From positions 1-64,000 of the forward strand of contig NZ_BDBI01000028.1 of the NCBI RefSeq assembly GCF_001612905.1: a stretch of DNA of 64,000 nt, in the 5' to 3' direction. Positions 21,429 through 27,999 of the stretch are shown one piece after another. This DNA is from Nocardia ignorata NBRC 108230 (GTDB lineage Bacteria > Actinomycetota > Actinomycetes > Mycobacteriales > Mycobacteriaceae). Made by a program: the position numbers and the translations under genes. Under the pieces are notes generated by a model. That model was not told the origin of the DNA, made no database searches, and saw only the letters and a program-made list of their open reading frames with translations. How positions within the stretch are numbered: the first letter of the stretch is position 1; every line of letters starts with the position of its first letter.

Positions 21429-22148
21429 TCAGCCGATCGAGGCGGTGAGGGCGCGCAACGCCTCGGCGGTGGCGGGGATGAGCGGCGCCCGCCGTTGGGC
21501 GGCGCGAGCGGCCAGTTGTTCCATGATCCGCTCGCGCACCCCCGGCCATTCGTCGCGCAGGATCGAATAGAACGCGGTGTCGCGCACCTCGCCGTCGAGG
21601 CCACGGGAATGGGCCCGGCGTACACCGTCGCTGACCGCGCCGAGCCGTTCGATGGCCGCCCGGGAGCGCAGGTTGCGGGCGTCGGCGCGCAGGGTCACCC
21701 GGCGCACCCGCCACGTGTCGAAGGCGTGGGTGAGCAACAGCAGCTTGGAGTCGAGATTCACCTGGCCACCGCGCACGGCGGGGGTGAGCCAGGTGTTGCC
21801 GATCTCCACGGCGTCGGGAATCGCGCCGCCGGGGGAGGCGGTGACCGGTTCGGCCGACAGCGGCCAGGTGAGCGGACCCTGCCAGTAATCCAGGCGGGTG
21901 AAGCGGGTGGCGCCGACCACGCTTTCGTCACCGATCATGACGATGGCGAAGGCCAGCGCCGAACCCGCCAGCTGGGCGGCCTCGGCCTGGAAGACATACG
22001 TGCGCGCTTCCTGTTCGCCGTGCGGGACAACGGTGAACCCCGGTTGACCGCGCAGCGCCTGCGCGGCCGCTGCCAGACCGGGAACATGGTGGGGTGCAAG
22101 GGGTTCCAGCCGTACGATGCGGCCGTCGAGGATAACGGGTGCGGGCAT
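21429..22148 (-). CDS. GNAT-family N-acetyltransferase
   Basis: 239 aa. RimJ/RimL-type acetyltransferase: GRIVRLEPLAPHHV at the start, IVMIGDESVVGATRF, EIGNTWLTPAVRGGQVN and the acetyl-CoA-binding/terminal region LRADARNLRSRAAIERLGAV. The substrate is unknown; the family includes ribosomal-protein and small-molecule acetyltransferases. AAGGA lies 9 bases before the ATG. Converges on lysC. Confidence 0.85.
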   Translation of the reverse strand: MPAPVILDGRIVRLEPLAPHHVPGLAAAAQALRGQPGFTVVPHGEQEARTYVFQAEAAQLAGSALAFAIVMIGDESVVGATRFTRLDYWQGPLTWPLSAEPVTASPGGAIPDAVEIGNTWLTPAVRGGQVNLDSKLLLLTHAFDTWRVRRVTLRADARNLRSRAAIERLGAVSDGVRRAHSRGLDGEVRDTAFYSILRDEWPGVRERIMEQLAARAAQRRAPLIPATAEALRALTASIG

Positions 22149-22543
22149 GGTGACCGGCGTCCTTCGTTTGAGAGGGTCACCGAATCACGAGGCGTGGATC
22201 CTCACGCGGCACATGATTCGGCGAAGCGACACGAACGATCCAGCAGCATCGAAAAGAAACTGGATGGACGATAGCCGAACGTGCGCCGTTCAAACACTCG
22301 AACGCACCCGTATGTCGCGCGCGTGTGCAAGACACGAAATGGGCCCGATTCGGGTGGCGCCGACTCGGTCCGGTCACAAACCGCTCCGTAGTCTGTCTCG
22401 AGGAACGTTTACGCACCTCAGAGGCTATAACGGTTCTATAAATCACATGGTTGTCGGCTAGCTGGGCAATTGTCCAGAATTGTCGGACTACTCCAGTTCT
22501 AACGCCTATTCCTGTGAAATGTAGCAACCGTTATCGTCTCGTG

Positions 22544-22559
22544 TCGAACGTTCGTTCGA
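22544..22559. promoter_or_regulatory. LexA-type SOS box
   Basis: TCGAACGTTCGTTCGA is a perfect match to the mycobacterial LexA operator TCGAAC-N4-GTTCGA and a perfect palindrome in its arms. It lies 155 bp before the ATG of the small membrane protein and about 395 bp before the divergent GNAT start. Confidence 0.8.
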
Positions 22560-22591
22560 TATGACCCAGATCACATCACCTGTTATCCTTC

Positions 22592-22670
22592 GGTTAGACC
22601 TGGCACGCTCGATATTGCTGAACGTTAACCGTTTGTAATCACTGCGTGCGCCACCTGCGTGGTTAGACCT
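22592..22670 (+). repeat. Direct repeat GGTTAGACCT, two copies
   Basis: Identical 10-mers at 22592-22601 and 22661-22670, 69 bp apart, between the SOS box and the membrane-protein gene. Each contains a TTAGAC element that could act as a -10, so alternative promoters are one reading; a regulator site is another. Confidence 0.45.
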
Positions 22671-22713
22671 ACCGGCTGTGTCGCGACGGCCGTCCGGAAG
22701 GGAGCTCGTGACT

Positions 22714-23007
22714 ATGAGCAGCATCTACTTCGAATCGAACAGCAATCTGTCAGTTACCAAACGTGACCGCCGCGTCACCGACGACTCCATCGCCCCGCTG
22801 GCGATCCCGAGCCTCGTGCTCGGCATGTTCCTGGTCGGCCTCGGCCTGATCGCGCTGCTTCGCCTCGGCGACTGGTTCGCCAACTATGGGCCCGAACTGG
22901 TCATCTCCGCCTATGCCCTCTACATGGCGGCGTCCGGTTGGCTGGTGGTCTGGAGCGCGGCGACCGTCCGGTCGCAGCGCGGTCACGGACCGGCCGGGTC
23001 GTCCTGA
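22714..23007 (+). CDS. Small two-helix membrane protein, probably SOS-induced
   Basis: 97 aa. A charged N-terminal region of about 30 residues is followed by two hydrophobic helices (LAIPSLVLGMFLVGLGLIAL and a second one around YALYMAASGWLVVWSA) and a short basic tail. No family recognised. ATG 22714 has AAGGGAG about 10 bases upstream; GTG 22708 in frame is an alternative with too short spacing. The perfect LexA box upstream suggests DNA-damage induction; small SOS membrane proteins in this order (e.g. ChiZ, DivS) act on division, but no homology to them was seen. Overlaps the convergent 51-aa gene by 25 bases. Confidence 0.75.
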   Translation: MSSIYFESNSNLSVTKRDRRVTDDSIAPLAIPSLVLGMFLVGLGLIALLRLGDWFANYGPELVISAYALYMAASGWLVVWSAATVRSQRGHGPAGSS

Positions 23008-23138
23008 TCGTCGCGGCCCGCCGCCGCGAGTGCCTCCGACAGTTCCCGGCGCAGACGCTGCGCCGTCGCCTCGTCGCCCGCGTCGGCGGCCGTGGTGATG
23101 TCCTGGCGTAGCTGGGCGATGGTGTCCTGCGAAACCAT
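22983..23138 (-). CDS. 51-aa charged helical protein
   Basis: A short gene with AAGGAGG placed ideally before its ATG. The product (MVSQDTIAQLRQDITTAADA at the start) is Ala/Arg/Asp-rich and predicted almost entirely helical, ending in an acidic tail. It begins 12 bases after the metallophosphoesterase stop on the same strand, so it closes that operon. Function unknown; the overlap with the convergent membrane-protein gene is 25 bases. Confidence 0.7.
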   Translation of the reverse strand: MVSQDTIAQLRQDITTAADAGDEATAQRLRRELSEALAAAGRDDQDDPAGP

Positions 23139-23150
23139 GAGAATCCTCCT

Positions 23151-23891
23151 TCAGATGTATGCCGACGACGTGGCGGGCGCCAGGTCGTAGACGGCGTATT
23201 CGGTGCCGATCACCGGCTGGGCGACATTGCGCACCCGGATGCCGCCCGGGGTGGTGCCGCGTTCGGTGCCCGCGTGGGCGTGACCATGGACCGCCAGGTC
23301 GGCGCCGCACGCATCGATCGCCTCCCCGAGCAGGTAGGAGCCGAGAAACGGGTAGATCTCCGGCGGCTCGCCGTGCAGGGTGTCCGACACGGGCGAGTAG
23401 TGGGTGAGCGCGATGGTCACGTCGGTGTCGAGCCTGCTCAGCGCCGTATGGAGCTGTTCGGCGAGCTCGACTGTGTGGGTCGCGAACTCGCGCATCTGCG
23501 GTTCGCCGAACGCGCTCGCGCACTTGCCTGCGAACCCGCCGCCGAAACCCTTGGTTCCGGCGATGCCGAGCGTGCGTTCACCGATGGTGAGCACCGTCGA
23601 GGTGCCCTCGAGCACGGTGATGCCGTGCGCGGACAGCAGCGCGCTCATCTCCTGCTCGCGGTCGCTGTGATAGTCGTGATTGCCGAGCACCGCCACGACC
23701 GGGACGTCGAGATCGCCGAACTCGCTCGCCACCACCTCCGCCTCTTCGATGGTGCCCAGGCGGGTGAGGTCACCGGCGAGCAGCAACACATCCGCGTGCT
23801 CGGGCAGCCGTTCGAACACCGGCCTGCACCGACCACGCGAATCCGCGCCGAGATGCACATCGCCTACCGCCGCTACTCGCATCCCGCTCAC
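23151..23891 (-). CDS. Metallophosphoesterase
   Basis: 246 aa calcineurin-like phosphoesterase. Metal-binding motifs: GDVHLG, GDLTRLG, GNHDYH, ALTHYSP and GHAHAG, in the family order (D-x-H, GDxx, GNHD/E, H, GHxH). The substrate is unknown; members include phosphodiesterases for cyclic nucleotides and oligonucleotides. GTG 23891 overlaps the stop of the nucleotidyltransferase-BON gene by 4 bases, so the two are translationally coupled. ATG 23882 is an alternative start. Confidence 0.87.
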   Translation of the reverse strand: MSGMRVAAVGDVHLGADSRGRCRPVFERLPEHADVLLLAGDLTRLGTIEEAEVVASEFGDLDVPVVAVLGNHDYHSDREQEMSALLSAHGITVLEGTSTVLTIGERTLGIAGTKGFGGGFAGKCASAFGEPQMREFATHTVELAEQLHTALSRLDTDVTIALTHYSPVSDTLHGEPPEIYPFLGSYLLGEAIDACGADLAVHGHAHAGTERGTTPGGIRVRNVAQPVIGTEYAVYDLAPATSSAYI

Positions 23892-24700
23892 CTCAGCACT
23901 TCCGGTTCGGCCGGTTCGGCGGGTCTGCGCACCCGCACGTCGTTGTGGACCCGCAGGTCACCGATCCGCTCGTGCAGCACGGCCTCCAGTGCCTGCCTGC
24001 TCTGTTCGTCGGCGACCTCGCCGGTGAGTACGACGACATCGGAACGCAGCGTCACGTGCACACTCATCGTCGCGGTCCGTGGATCCTCGGCGAATGCGCG
24101 GCGCAGGTTGGCGACCACGTACTGCGGTGGTTCGGCGGCAGGCGCGGGTGGCACGTGGTAGACGCCGAGGTCGTCGAGCAGTCCCAGAAATGCCCGCGCG
24201 TAAGGCGATTCGGCCGTGTCTCGGTACACCTGGGCCCAGTCGATCTGCTCGCGCAGGGCGCGGGCGACCTCGAGCAGGCGGGTGAAGTCGAGACGGTGCG
24301 CGTCGAGCACCATGAGTTTGTCGACCAGCACGTCGGTGGCGGGCAGCACCGGTGCGGTCGCCGGGCCGACCGACATCGACTCGGCACGGTCGAGCAGCTC
24401 GTCGTCGACGGTGCGGTGGTTGGTGCGGAAGATCAGGTCGACGAGGATCTCCCCGTCATAGACCTTGGTCAGCCAGTTCTCCGGCGGGTCGACGGGCCGT
24501 AAGCCCTTGGCCGCCAGCGCGTCCCGCGCGGCATAGGCGTCCTCGGCGCGGAGGAAGATGTCCACATCGTGATCGCTGGCCGGACCGCCGTGCGCGTACA
24601 CCGCGCAGCCACCGGCCACCGCGAAGCGAATGCCGTTGTCGTGCAGGGTGTTGACCACCCGGGTCAGCGTCTGCAGCAGGTCCGAGATCTCGGCGGTCAT
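23888..24700 (-). CDS. Nucleotidyltransferase fused to a BON domain
   Basis: 270 aa. The N-terminal part has the minimal nucleotidyltransferase signature: AVAGGCAVYAHGGPASDHDVDIFL (GG followed by D-x-D) and a third acid in GEILVDLIFR; it resembles the AbiEii/MNT group. Residues about 190-260 form a BON domain (QYVVANLRRAFAED, VHVTLRSDVVVLTGEVADEQ), a fold linked to membranes or lipids and to osmotic stress. The pairing is unusual. Downstream it is coupled to a metallophosphoesterase and upstream lies a KGG stress protein, 71 bp away, whose SigF-like promoter probably drives all of them. Confidence 0.8.
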   Translation of the reverse strand: MTAEISDLLQTLTRVVNTLHDNGIRFAVAGGCAVYAHGGPASDHDVDIFLRAEDAYAARDALAAKGLRPVDPPENWLTKVYDGEILVDLIFRTNHRTVDDELLDRAESMSVGPATAPVLPATDVLVDKLMVLDAHRLDFTRLLEVARALREQIDWAQVYRDTAESPYARAFLGLLDDLGVYHVPPAPAAEPPQYVVANLRRAFAEDPRTATMSVHVTLRSDVVVLTGEVADEQSRQALEAVLHERIGDLRVHNDVRVRRPAEPAEPEVLR

Positions 24701-24771
24701 CAGGCCACCACCTTTCGCCGGGGACGCCCCGGGCCCGGCATCGTGCCAGGCCCGGGGTCGGTAGCAGAGAG

Positions 24772-24972
24772 TCAGCGGCCGCCGTGGCTGTGCTGGCCGC
24801 CCTCGCGCTTGGCCTCGGTGGGCTGCGCCTGGGCGCCCTTGCGGCCTGCCTCGCGCGGGTCGGCGGAATTGCGATCGCCGAAGCTGCCGCTGCTGGCGTG
24901 GCCGCCACGGGCCGCCTGCTCCTGGGTGTCGTTTCGGTTGCCGAACTGTCCAGGGTTGTTCGGGTCAGGCAT
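24772..24972 (-). CDS. KGG-type stress-induced protein
   Basis: 66 aa, very hydrophilic. It begins PDPNNPGQFGNRNDTQ and contains ARGGHASSGSFGDR and REAGRKGAQAQ, the Gly-Gly/Lys-Gly-Gly repeat style of KGG/GsiB-like general stress proteins. ATG 24972 is chosen because GAGGAGGG lies just upstream; the frame remains open further upstream without homology. A GATT-N15-GGGTAG promoter lies 66 bp before the start. Confidence 0.82.
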   Translation of the reverse strand: MPDPNNPGQFGNRNDTQEQAARGGHASSGSFGDRNSADPREAGRKGAQAQPTEAKREGGQHSHGGR

Positions 24973-25037
24973 GGATGCCCTCCTCGTGTCGTCTGGTCTT
25001 CTGGCATGTGGCCGTTGTTCTCGACCACACCGTCGCA

Positions 25038-25062
25038 CTACCCGGCCGCGCGCCGCTCAATC
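25038..25062 (-). promoter_or_regulatory. SigF/SigB-like promoter of KGG operon
   Basis: Read on the minus strand: GATT, 15 bases, GGGTAG. Fits GNNT(N)-N14-16-GGGTA of the general-stress sigma class. It sits back to back with the next promoter (25086-25110), giving a divergent stress promoter pair. Confidence 0.6.
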
Positions 25063-25085
25063 ACGGGTCCGCCGGTCGGTAGCGG

Positions 25086-25110
25086 GATTCGGGCGGTGTG
25101 CGCCGGGTAT
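25086..25110 (+). promoter_or_regulatory. SigF/SigB-like promoter of DUF6328 gene
   Basis: GATT, 15 bases, GGGTAT, ending 41 bp before the ATG of the DUF6328 gene. Same elements and spacing as the divergent promoter 24 bp away. Confidence 0.6.
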
Positions 25111-25151
25111 GCGCACCAGGAGGGCGTCGGCCCGGGCGACGAGGAGCGGTG

Positions 25152-25646
25152 ATGGACGGCGATGACACCGACTGGAATCGACGGGTGCGTGGCGAGAACA
25201 CCATTCAGCGTCTCGACCGCAACTGGGCCTCCTTGCTGCAGGAACTGCGAGTGCTGCAGACCGGTGTGCAGGTGCTCACCGGCATCTTGCTGACCCTGCC
25301 GTTCCAGTCCCATTTCGACGCCCTCAGCACGGAATTGCGGGTGGTGTACCTGGTCGTCGTCACCGCATCGATCGCCGCGACCGCCCTGCTGGTCGCCCCG
25401 GTGGCGTTGCATCGGCTGCTGTTCCGCAGGCACCGGCTCGATGCCCTCGTCACCGGCGCGCACCGGCTGGCGCTGGCCGGTATCGCCCTGCTCGGGGTCG
25501 CGCTCACCGGCATCGCGGTGCTGATCTTCGATGTGGTGGCCGGGACGGCGGCGGGCATCATCGCCGGGGTGGTTGCCTCGATCACCTTCCTCGGGCTGTG
25601 GGTGATCCCGCCGTTTGTCTACCGGAGGGGGTCGGAGAAGGACTGA
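25152..25646 (+). CDS. DUF6328 four-helix membrane protein
   Basis: 164 aa. Starts with a hydrophilic ERLDRNWASLLQELRVLQTG-like segment typical of DUF6328, followed by four transmembrane helices (about 45-62, 77-95, 115-136, 139-158) and a basic tail. ATG 25152 has GAGGAG 8 bases upstream; an upstream Met at 25098 lies inside the promoter. Function is not known; the SigF-like promoter suggests envelope stress. Its stop is one base from the convergent iron-permease-like gene. Confidence 0.82.
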   Translation: MDGDDTDWNRRVRGENTIQRLDRNWASLLQELRVLQTGVQVLTGILLTLPFQSHFDALSTELRVVYLVVVTASIAATALLVAPVALHRLLFRRHRLDALVTGAHRLALAGIALLGVALTGIAVLIFDVVAGTAAGIIAGVVASITFLGLWVIPPFVYRRGSEKD

Positions 25647-25647
25647 G

Positions 25648-26070
25648 TTATTCGCTGCTCTCGCGATCTTCCAGTCCCACGGCGTCGATCAGTTCCTCGC
25701 GTTCGCTGGCCAGGGCCGGATACTCGTTGCTCAGCTCACCCATCAGCGCGGCGAGACCCGCGGCGAGCGCGTTGAGCTTGTGCTGGGCGGCGTCGTCGTT
25801 GCGGGCCTGGGTGTTCTGCAGCAGCGCCACGAGCAGGAAGGTGACGATGGTGGTGGCCGTGTTGATCACCAGCTGCCAGGTGTCGATGCTGGGGAACAGG
25901 AACACCGAGGGCGCCCAGATCAGGACCAGTGCGAGGCAGGCGGCGAAGAACCACGCCTTGGACGCGAAATTGCTTGCCGCCGTGGCGAAACGGTCGAAGA
26001 AAGGTTTGTGGTCGGAGATGTCCGACGGCATCGTCGCTTTGTTCGACCTGCTTGCGGACATGTCGACCAC
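25648..26070 (-). CDS. Low-affinity iron permease-like membrane protein
   Basis: 140 aa. Two transmembrane helices (AWFFAACLALVLIWAPSVFL and a second around LVINTATTIVTFLLVALL) followed by QNTQARNDDAAQHKLNALAA, the conserved pattern of the Iron_permease family (Pfam name; bacterial members are not proven iron transporters). GTG 26070 or ATG 26061 may start it. The minus-strand promoter GGTT-N15-GGATAT lies 42 bp upstream. Confidence 0.8.
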   Translation of the reverse strand: MVDMSASRSNKATMPSDISDHKPFFDRFATAASNFASKAWFFAACLALVLIWAPSVFLFPSIDTWQLVINTATTIVTFLLVALLQNTQARNDDAAQHKLNALAAGLAALMGELSNEYPALASEREELIDAVGLEDRESSE

Positions 26071-26111
26071 CCACCTTCACCGGTTCGGGCAATGAGCTCT
26101 GTGATCGGCGA

Positions 26112-26136
26112 ATATCCGTTTCGCAGGATTTCAACC
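26112..26136 (-). promoter_or_regulatory. SigF/SigB-like promoter of the iron-permease-like gene
   Basis: Minus strand GGTT, 15 bases, GGATAT; one mismatch to GGGTAT. Divergent partner of the promoter at 26145-26169. Confidence 0.45.
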
Positions 26137-26144
26137 AAAAGGTC

Positions 26145-26169
26145 GGTTCGGTTCGGCCGCACCGGGTAA
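26145..26169 (+). promoter_or_regulatory. SigF/SigB-like promoter of the Cys-rich gene
   Basis: GGTT, 15 bases, GGGTAA, ending 35 bp before the ATG at 26205. Confidence 0.5.
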
Positions 26170-26204
26170 GCGCCCGCTGTCCACCGATCCGAAAGAGGTG
26201 AAGC

Positions 26205-26438
26205 ATGGCCGTCTGTGAGACGTGTGGCAACGACTACGCGCGCGCGTTCACCGTGAGCCGCGACGGGCAGAGCTGGACATTCGACAGCATCGAATGCGCG
26301 GCATCGAAGCTGGCCCCCGACTGCGCGCACTGCGGATGTCGGGTTCTCGGCCACGGGGTCGAGGCCGGACAGACCGTCTTCTGTTGCGCCAACTGTGCCC
26401 GCCGCGCCGGGCACGACGCCCTCGTCGACAGCGTGTAG
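26205..26438 (+). CDS. Cys-rich zinc-ribbon/metallothionein-like protein
   Basis: 77 aa with Cys in CETC, ECAA, DCAHCGC and FCCANC arrangements, suggesting one or two bound Zn ions; similar small proteins are annotated as prokaryotic metallothionein or zinc-ribbon. AAAGAGG lies 6 bases before the ATG. It is followed 8 bp later by an SRPBCC gene on the same strand, so the two form an operon. Role unknown; metal or redox stress is plausible given the promoter. Confidence 0.78.
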   Translation: MAVCETCGNDYARAFTVSRDGQSWTFDSIECAASKLAPDCAHCGCRVLGHGVEAGQTVFCCANCARRAGHDALVDSV

Positions 26439-26446
26439 GAGGAGCC

Positions 26447-26914
26447 GTGCACGACGACATGATCTGGGTACAACTGACCGTGCCCGCCGGAGTGGACGAC
26501 GTCTTCGCGGTGCTCGCCGACGGGTGGTCGTATTCGGGGTGGGTGGTGGGCGCCTCCCACATCCGCCGCGTCGACAAGGGCTGGCCCGCGGTCGGCACCC
26601 GCATCCACCACAGCGTGGGGCCGTGGCCGCTCGTCATCGAGGACACCACCGAGGTGCGGGCATCGGAGGCACCGCACACCCTGGAACTCGACGCGCGGTT
26701 GTGGCCGATGGGCGCGGCCGTCATCCGCTTCGAGCTACGCGAGGTCGCCCCGGCCACCACCGAGGTGCGGATGGGGGAACTGGCTGTGCGTGGGCCGGGC
26801 AAGCTCGTCCCACGCGCCGCGCAGGAGTTGCTGCTGACCCCACGCAATCGCGAAACCCTCGACCGGTTGTCGGACCTGGCCGTCGGCAGGAGCCGCGCCG
26901 CGGCCGGCGGCTGA
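26447..26914 (+). CDS. SRPBCC (polyketide cyclase-like) protein
   Basis: 155 aa. IWVQLTVPAGVDDVFAVLADGWSYSGWVVG and the VGTRIHHSVGPWPLVIEDTTEV segment are typical of actinobacterial SRPBCC proteins. GTG 26447 follows AGGAGG by 4 bases; ATG 26459 is an alternative with a long spacing. The ligand is unknown. Operon partner of the Cys-rich gene. Confidence 0.8.
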   Translation: MHDDMIWVQLTVPAGVDDVFAVLADGWSYSGWVVGASHIRRVDKGWPAVGTRIHHSVGPWPLVIEDTTEVRASEAPHTLELDARLWPMGAAVIRFELREVAPATTEVRMGELAVRGPGKLVPRAAQELLLTPRNRETLDRLSDLAVGRSRAAAGG

Positions 26915-26917
26915 CCG

Positions 26918-27901
26918 TCAGGGCTCCAGGGCGGTGAGCGCCTTACCGCTCGGGATATCGAGCGGCACCGAGACCTGGTCGTGGGCGATCAACCAGCTGC
27001 CATCGACCTTGCGCAGGCACAGCGTTGCGCGCACCCACATGCCGTCGGTGACAGTGCCGTCGCGCAGTGTGCCGCGCAACCTGCCGAAGCCGTGCCCGTA
27101 CGCCACGTCGGTACCGGTTGTGAAGGTCAGGTCGCGGAACTCGTAGCTCAGGGTGTCGAACACCTGGAACACTCGCGCCCAGTTCTCCAGCTTCGCAGCC
27201 CTGCCCCGGTGTTGCAGGGGCGGCTCGATATCGAACGAGACAGCGTCGTCGGTATAGAGCGCGCCGATGCCGTCGAGGTCCTTGTTCCGCAGGCACTCGA
27301 CCAGCCGGTCGATCTGTGCGCGGATCGCGGCGGTTTCGTCGGCAGGCCGCCGCAGCGGCGCCAGGGCTGTTGTCCACGCGACGAGCTGATCGAGCGTCTT
27401 GCGCAACGCGAGGTCGTGGTGCTCGCGCGCGACGAAGGTCGTGGCGTTCTCGAAATCGGTGAGTACGCCGATCGAGACCGAATGGCCGATGTCGGCCATC
27501 CCCAGCGTCCCGCACACGGTGCGCAACTGCACCACCGAGCGGGCGCCGCCGTTGACGCCGTACCCGACGAAGGCGACGGTCTTGTCGGTCCACGCCGCGA
27601 AGGCGTGGTCGAGGGCGTTCTTCAGGACGCCGGGAACGCCGCCGTTGTACTCGGGGGTGACGATGACGAACCCGTCGAACGGCGCGATCCGGGCAGCCCA
27701 GGTGCGGGTGTGTTCGTTCTCCGACGGGCCGAACATCGGGGGCGACGTCTCGTCGAAGTGCGGGAGCGGGTGGTCGCGCAGGTCGACGAGCTCGAATTCG
27801 GCGTCGCCGCGTCGCGACGCCGAATCCAGCACCCACCGGGCGACCTGGACTCCGTTGCGGTTGGATCGGGTGCTGCCGAGAATGATGCCGATTCTGATCA
27901 T
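26918..27901 (-). CDS. NADPH-dependent FMN reductase fused to a SnoaL-like domain
   Basis: 327 aa. Residues 1-185 are a flavodoxin-like FMN reductase with phosphate-binding GSTRSNRNG and TPEYNGGVPGVLKNALDH. Residues about 195-320 form a SnoaL/NTF2-like domain (VECLRNKDLDGIGALYTDDAVSFDIEPPLQ, DGSWLIAHDQVSVPLD). The two are normally separate proteins. It is divergent from an ECF41 sigma factor that carries its own SnoaL domain, so a common ligand is an attractive inference. It may reduce a quinone or aromatic substrate. Confidence 0.85.
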   Translation of the reverse strand: MIRIGIILGSTRSNRNGVQVARWVLDSASRRGDAEFELVDLRDHPLPHFDETSPPMFGPSENEHTRTWAARIAPFDGFVIVTPEYNGGVPGVLKNALDHAFAAWTDKTVAFVGYGVNGGARSVVQLRTVCGTLGMADIGHSVSIGVLTDFENATTFVAREHHDLALRKTLDQLVAWTTALAPLRRPADETAAIRAQIDRLVECLRNKDLDGIGALYTDDAVSFDIEPPLQHRGRAAKLENWARVFQVFDTLSYEFRDLTFTTGTDVAYGHGFGRLRGTLRDGTVTDGMWVRATLCLRKVDGSWLIAHDQVSVPLDIPSGKALTALEP

Positions 27902-27936
27902 GTCCTTCCGACGACGCGGACGCCGGAAATGTCAGG

Positions 27937-27963
27937 CCTCACAGATCGGGGCGCTGTTTCGTC
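27937..27963 (+). promoter_or_regulatory. Probable ECF41-type autoregulatory promoter
   Basis: CCTCACA, 16 bases, CGTC upstream of the sigma-factor gene (ATG at 28000). The ECF41 consensus as I recall it is TGTCACA-N16-CGTC; this has two mismatches in the -35 and exact spacing and -10. No equally good copy was found facing the reductase gene. Confidence 0.4.
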
Positions 27964-27999
27964 GGTCATGGTGAGGGAACCGACCGCGAGGAGCCGATC

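Larger units (their letters stand above)
22149..22713. other. 565-bp AT-richer intergenic region
   Basis: No convincing gene lies between the GNAT start and the small membrane protein. The sequence from about 22400 to 22640 is clearly richer in A+T than its surroundings. It holds an SOS box (22544-22559), two copies of GGTTAGACCT (22592, 22661), two AATTGTC elements 10 bp apart (22468, 22478) and inverted copies of ATAACGGTT/AACCGTTAT about 100 bp apart. It may be a complex promoter or hold a small RNA. Confidence 0.7.

Noticed and set aside
22281-22307. Inverted GTGCG...GTTC / GAAC...CGCAC near the GNAT start as a second SOS box
   Set aside because: Arms point outward relative to the LexA pattern and the spacing is 8, so it does not fit TCGAAC-N4-GTTCGA.
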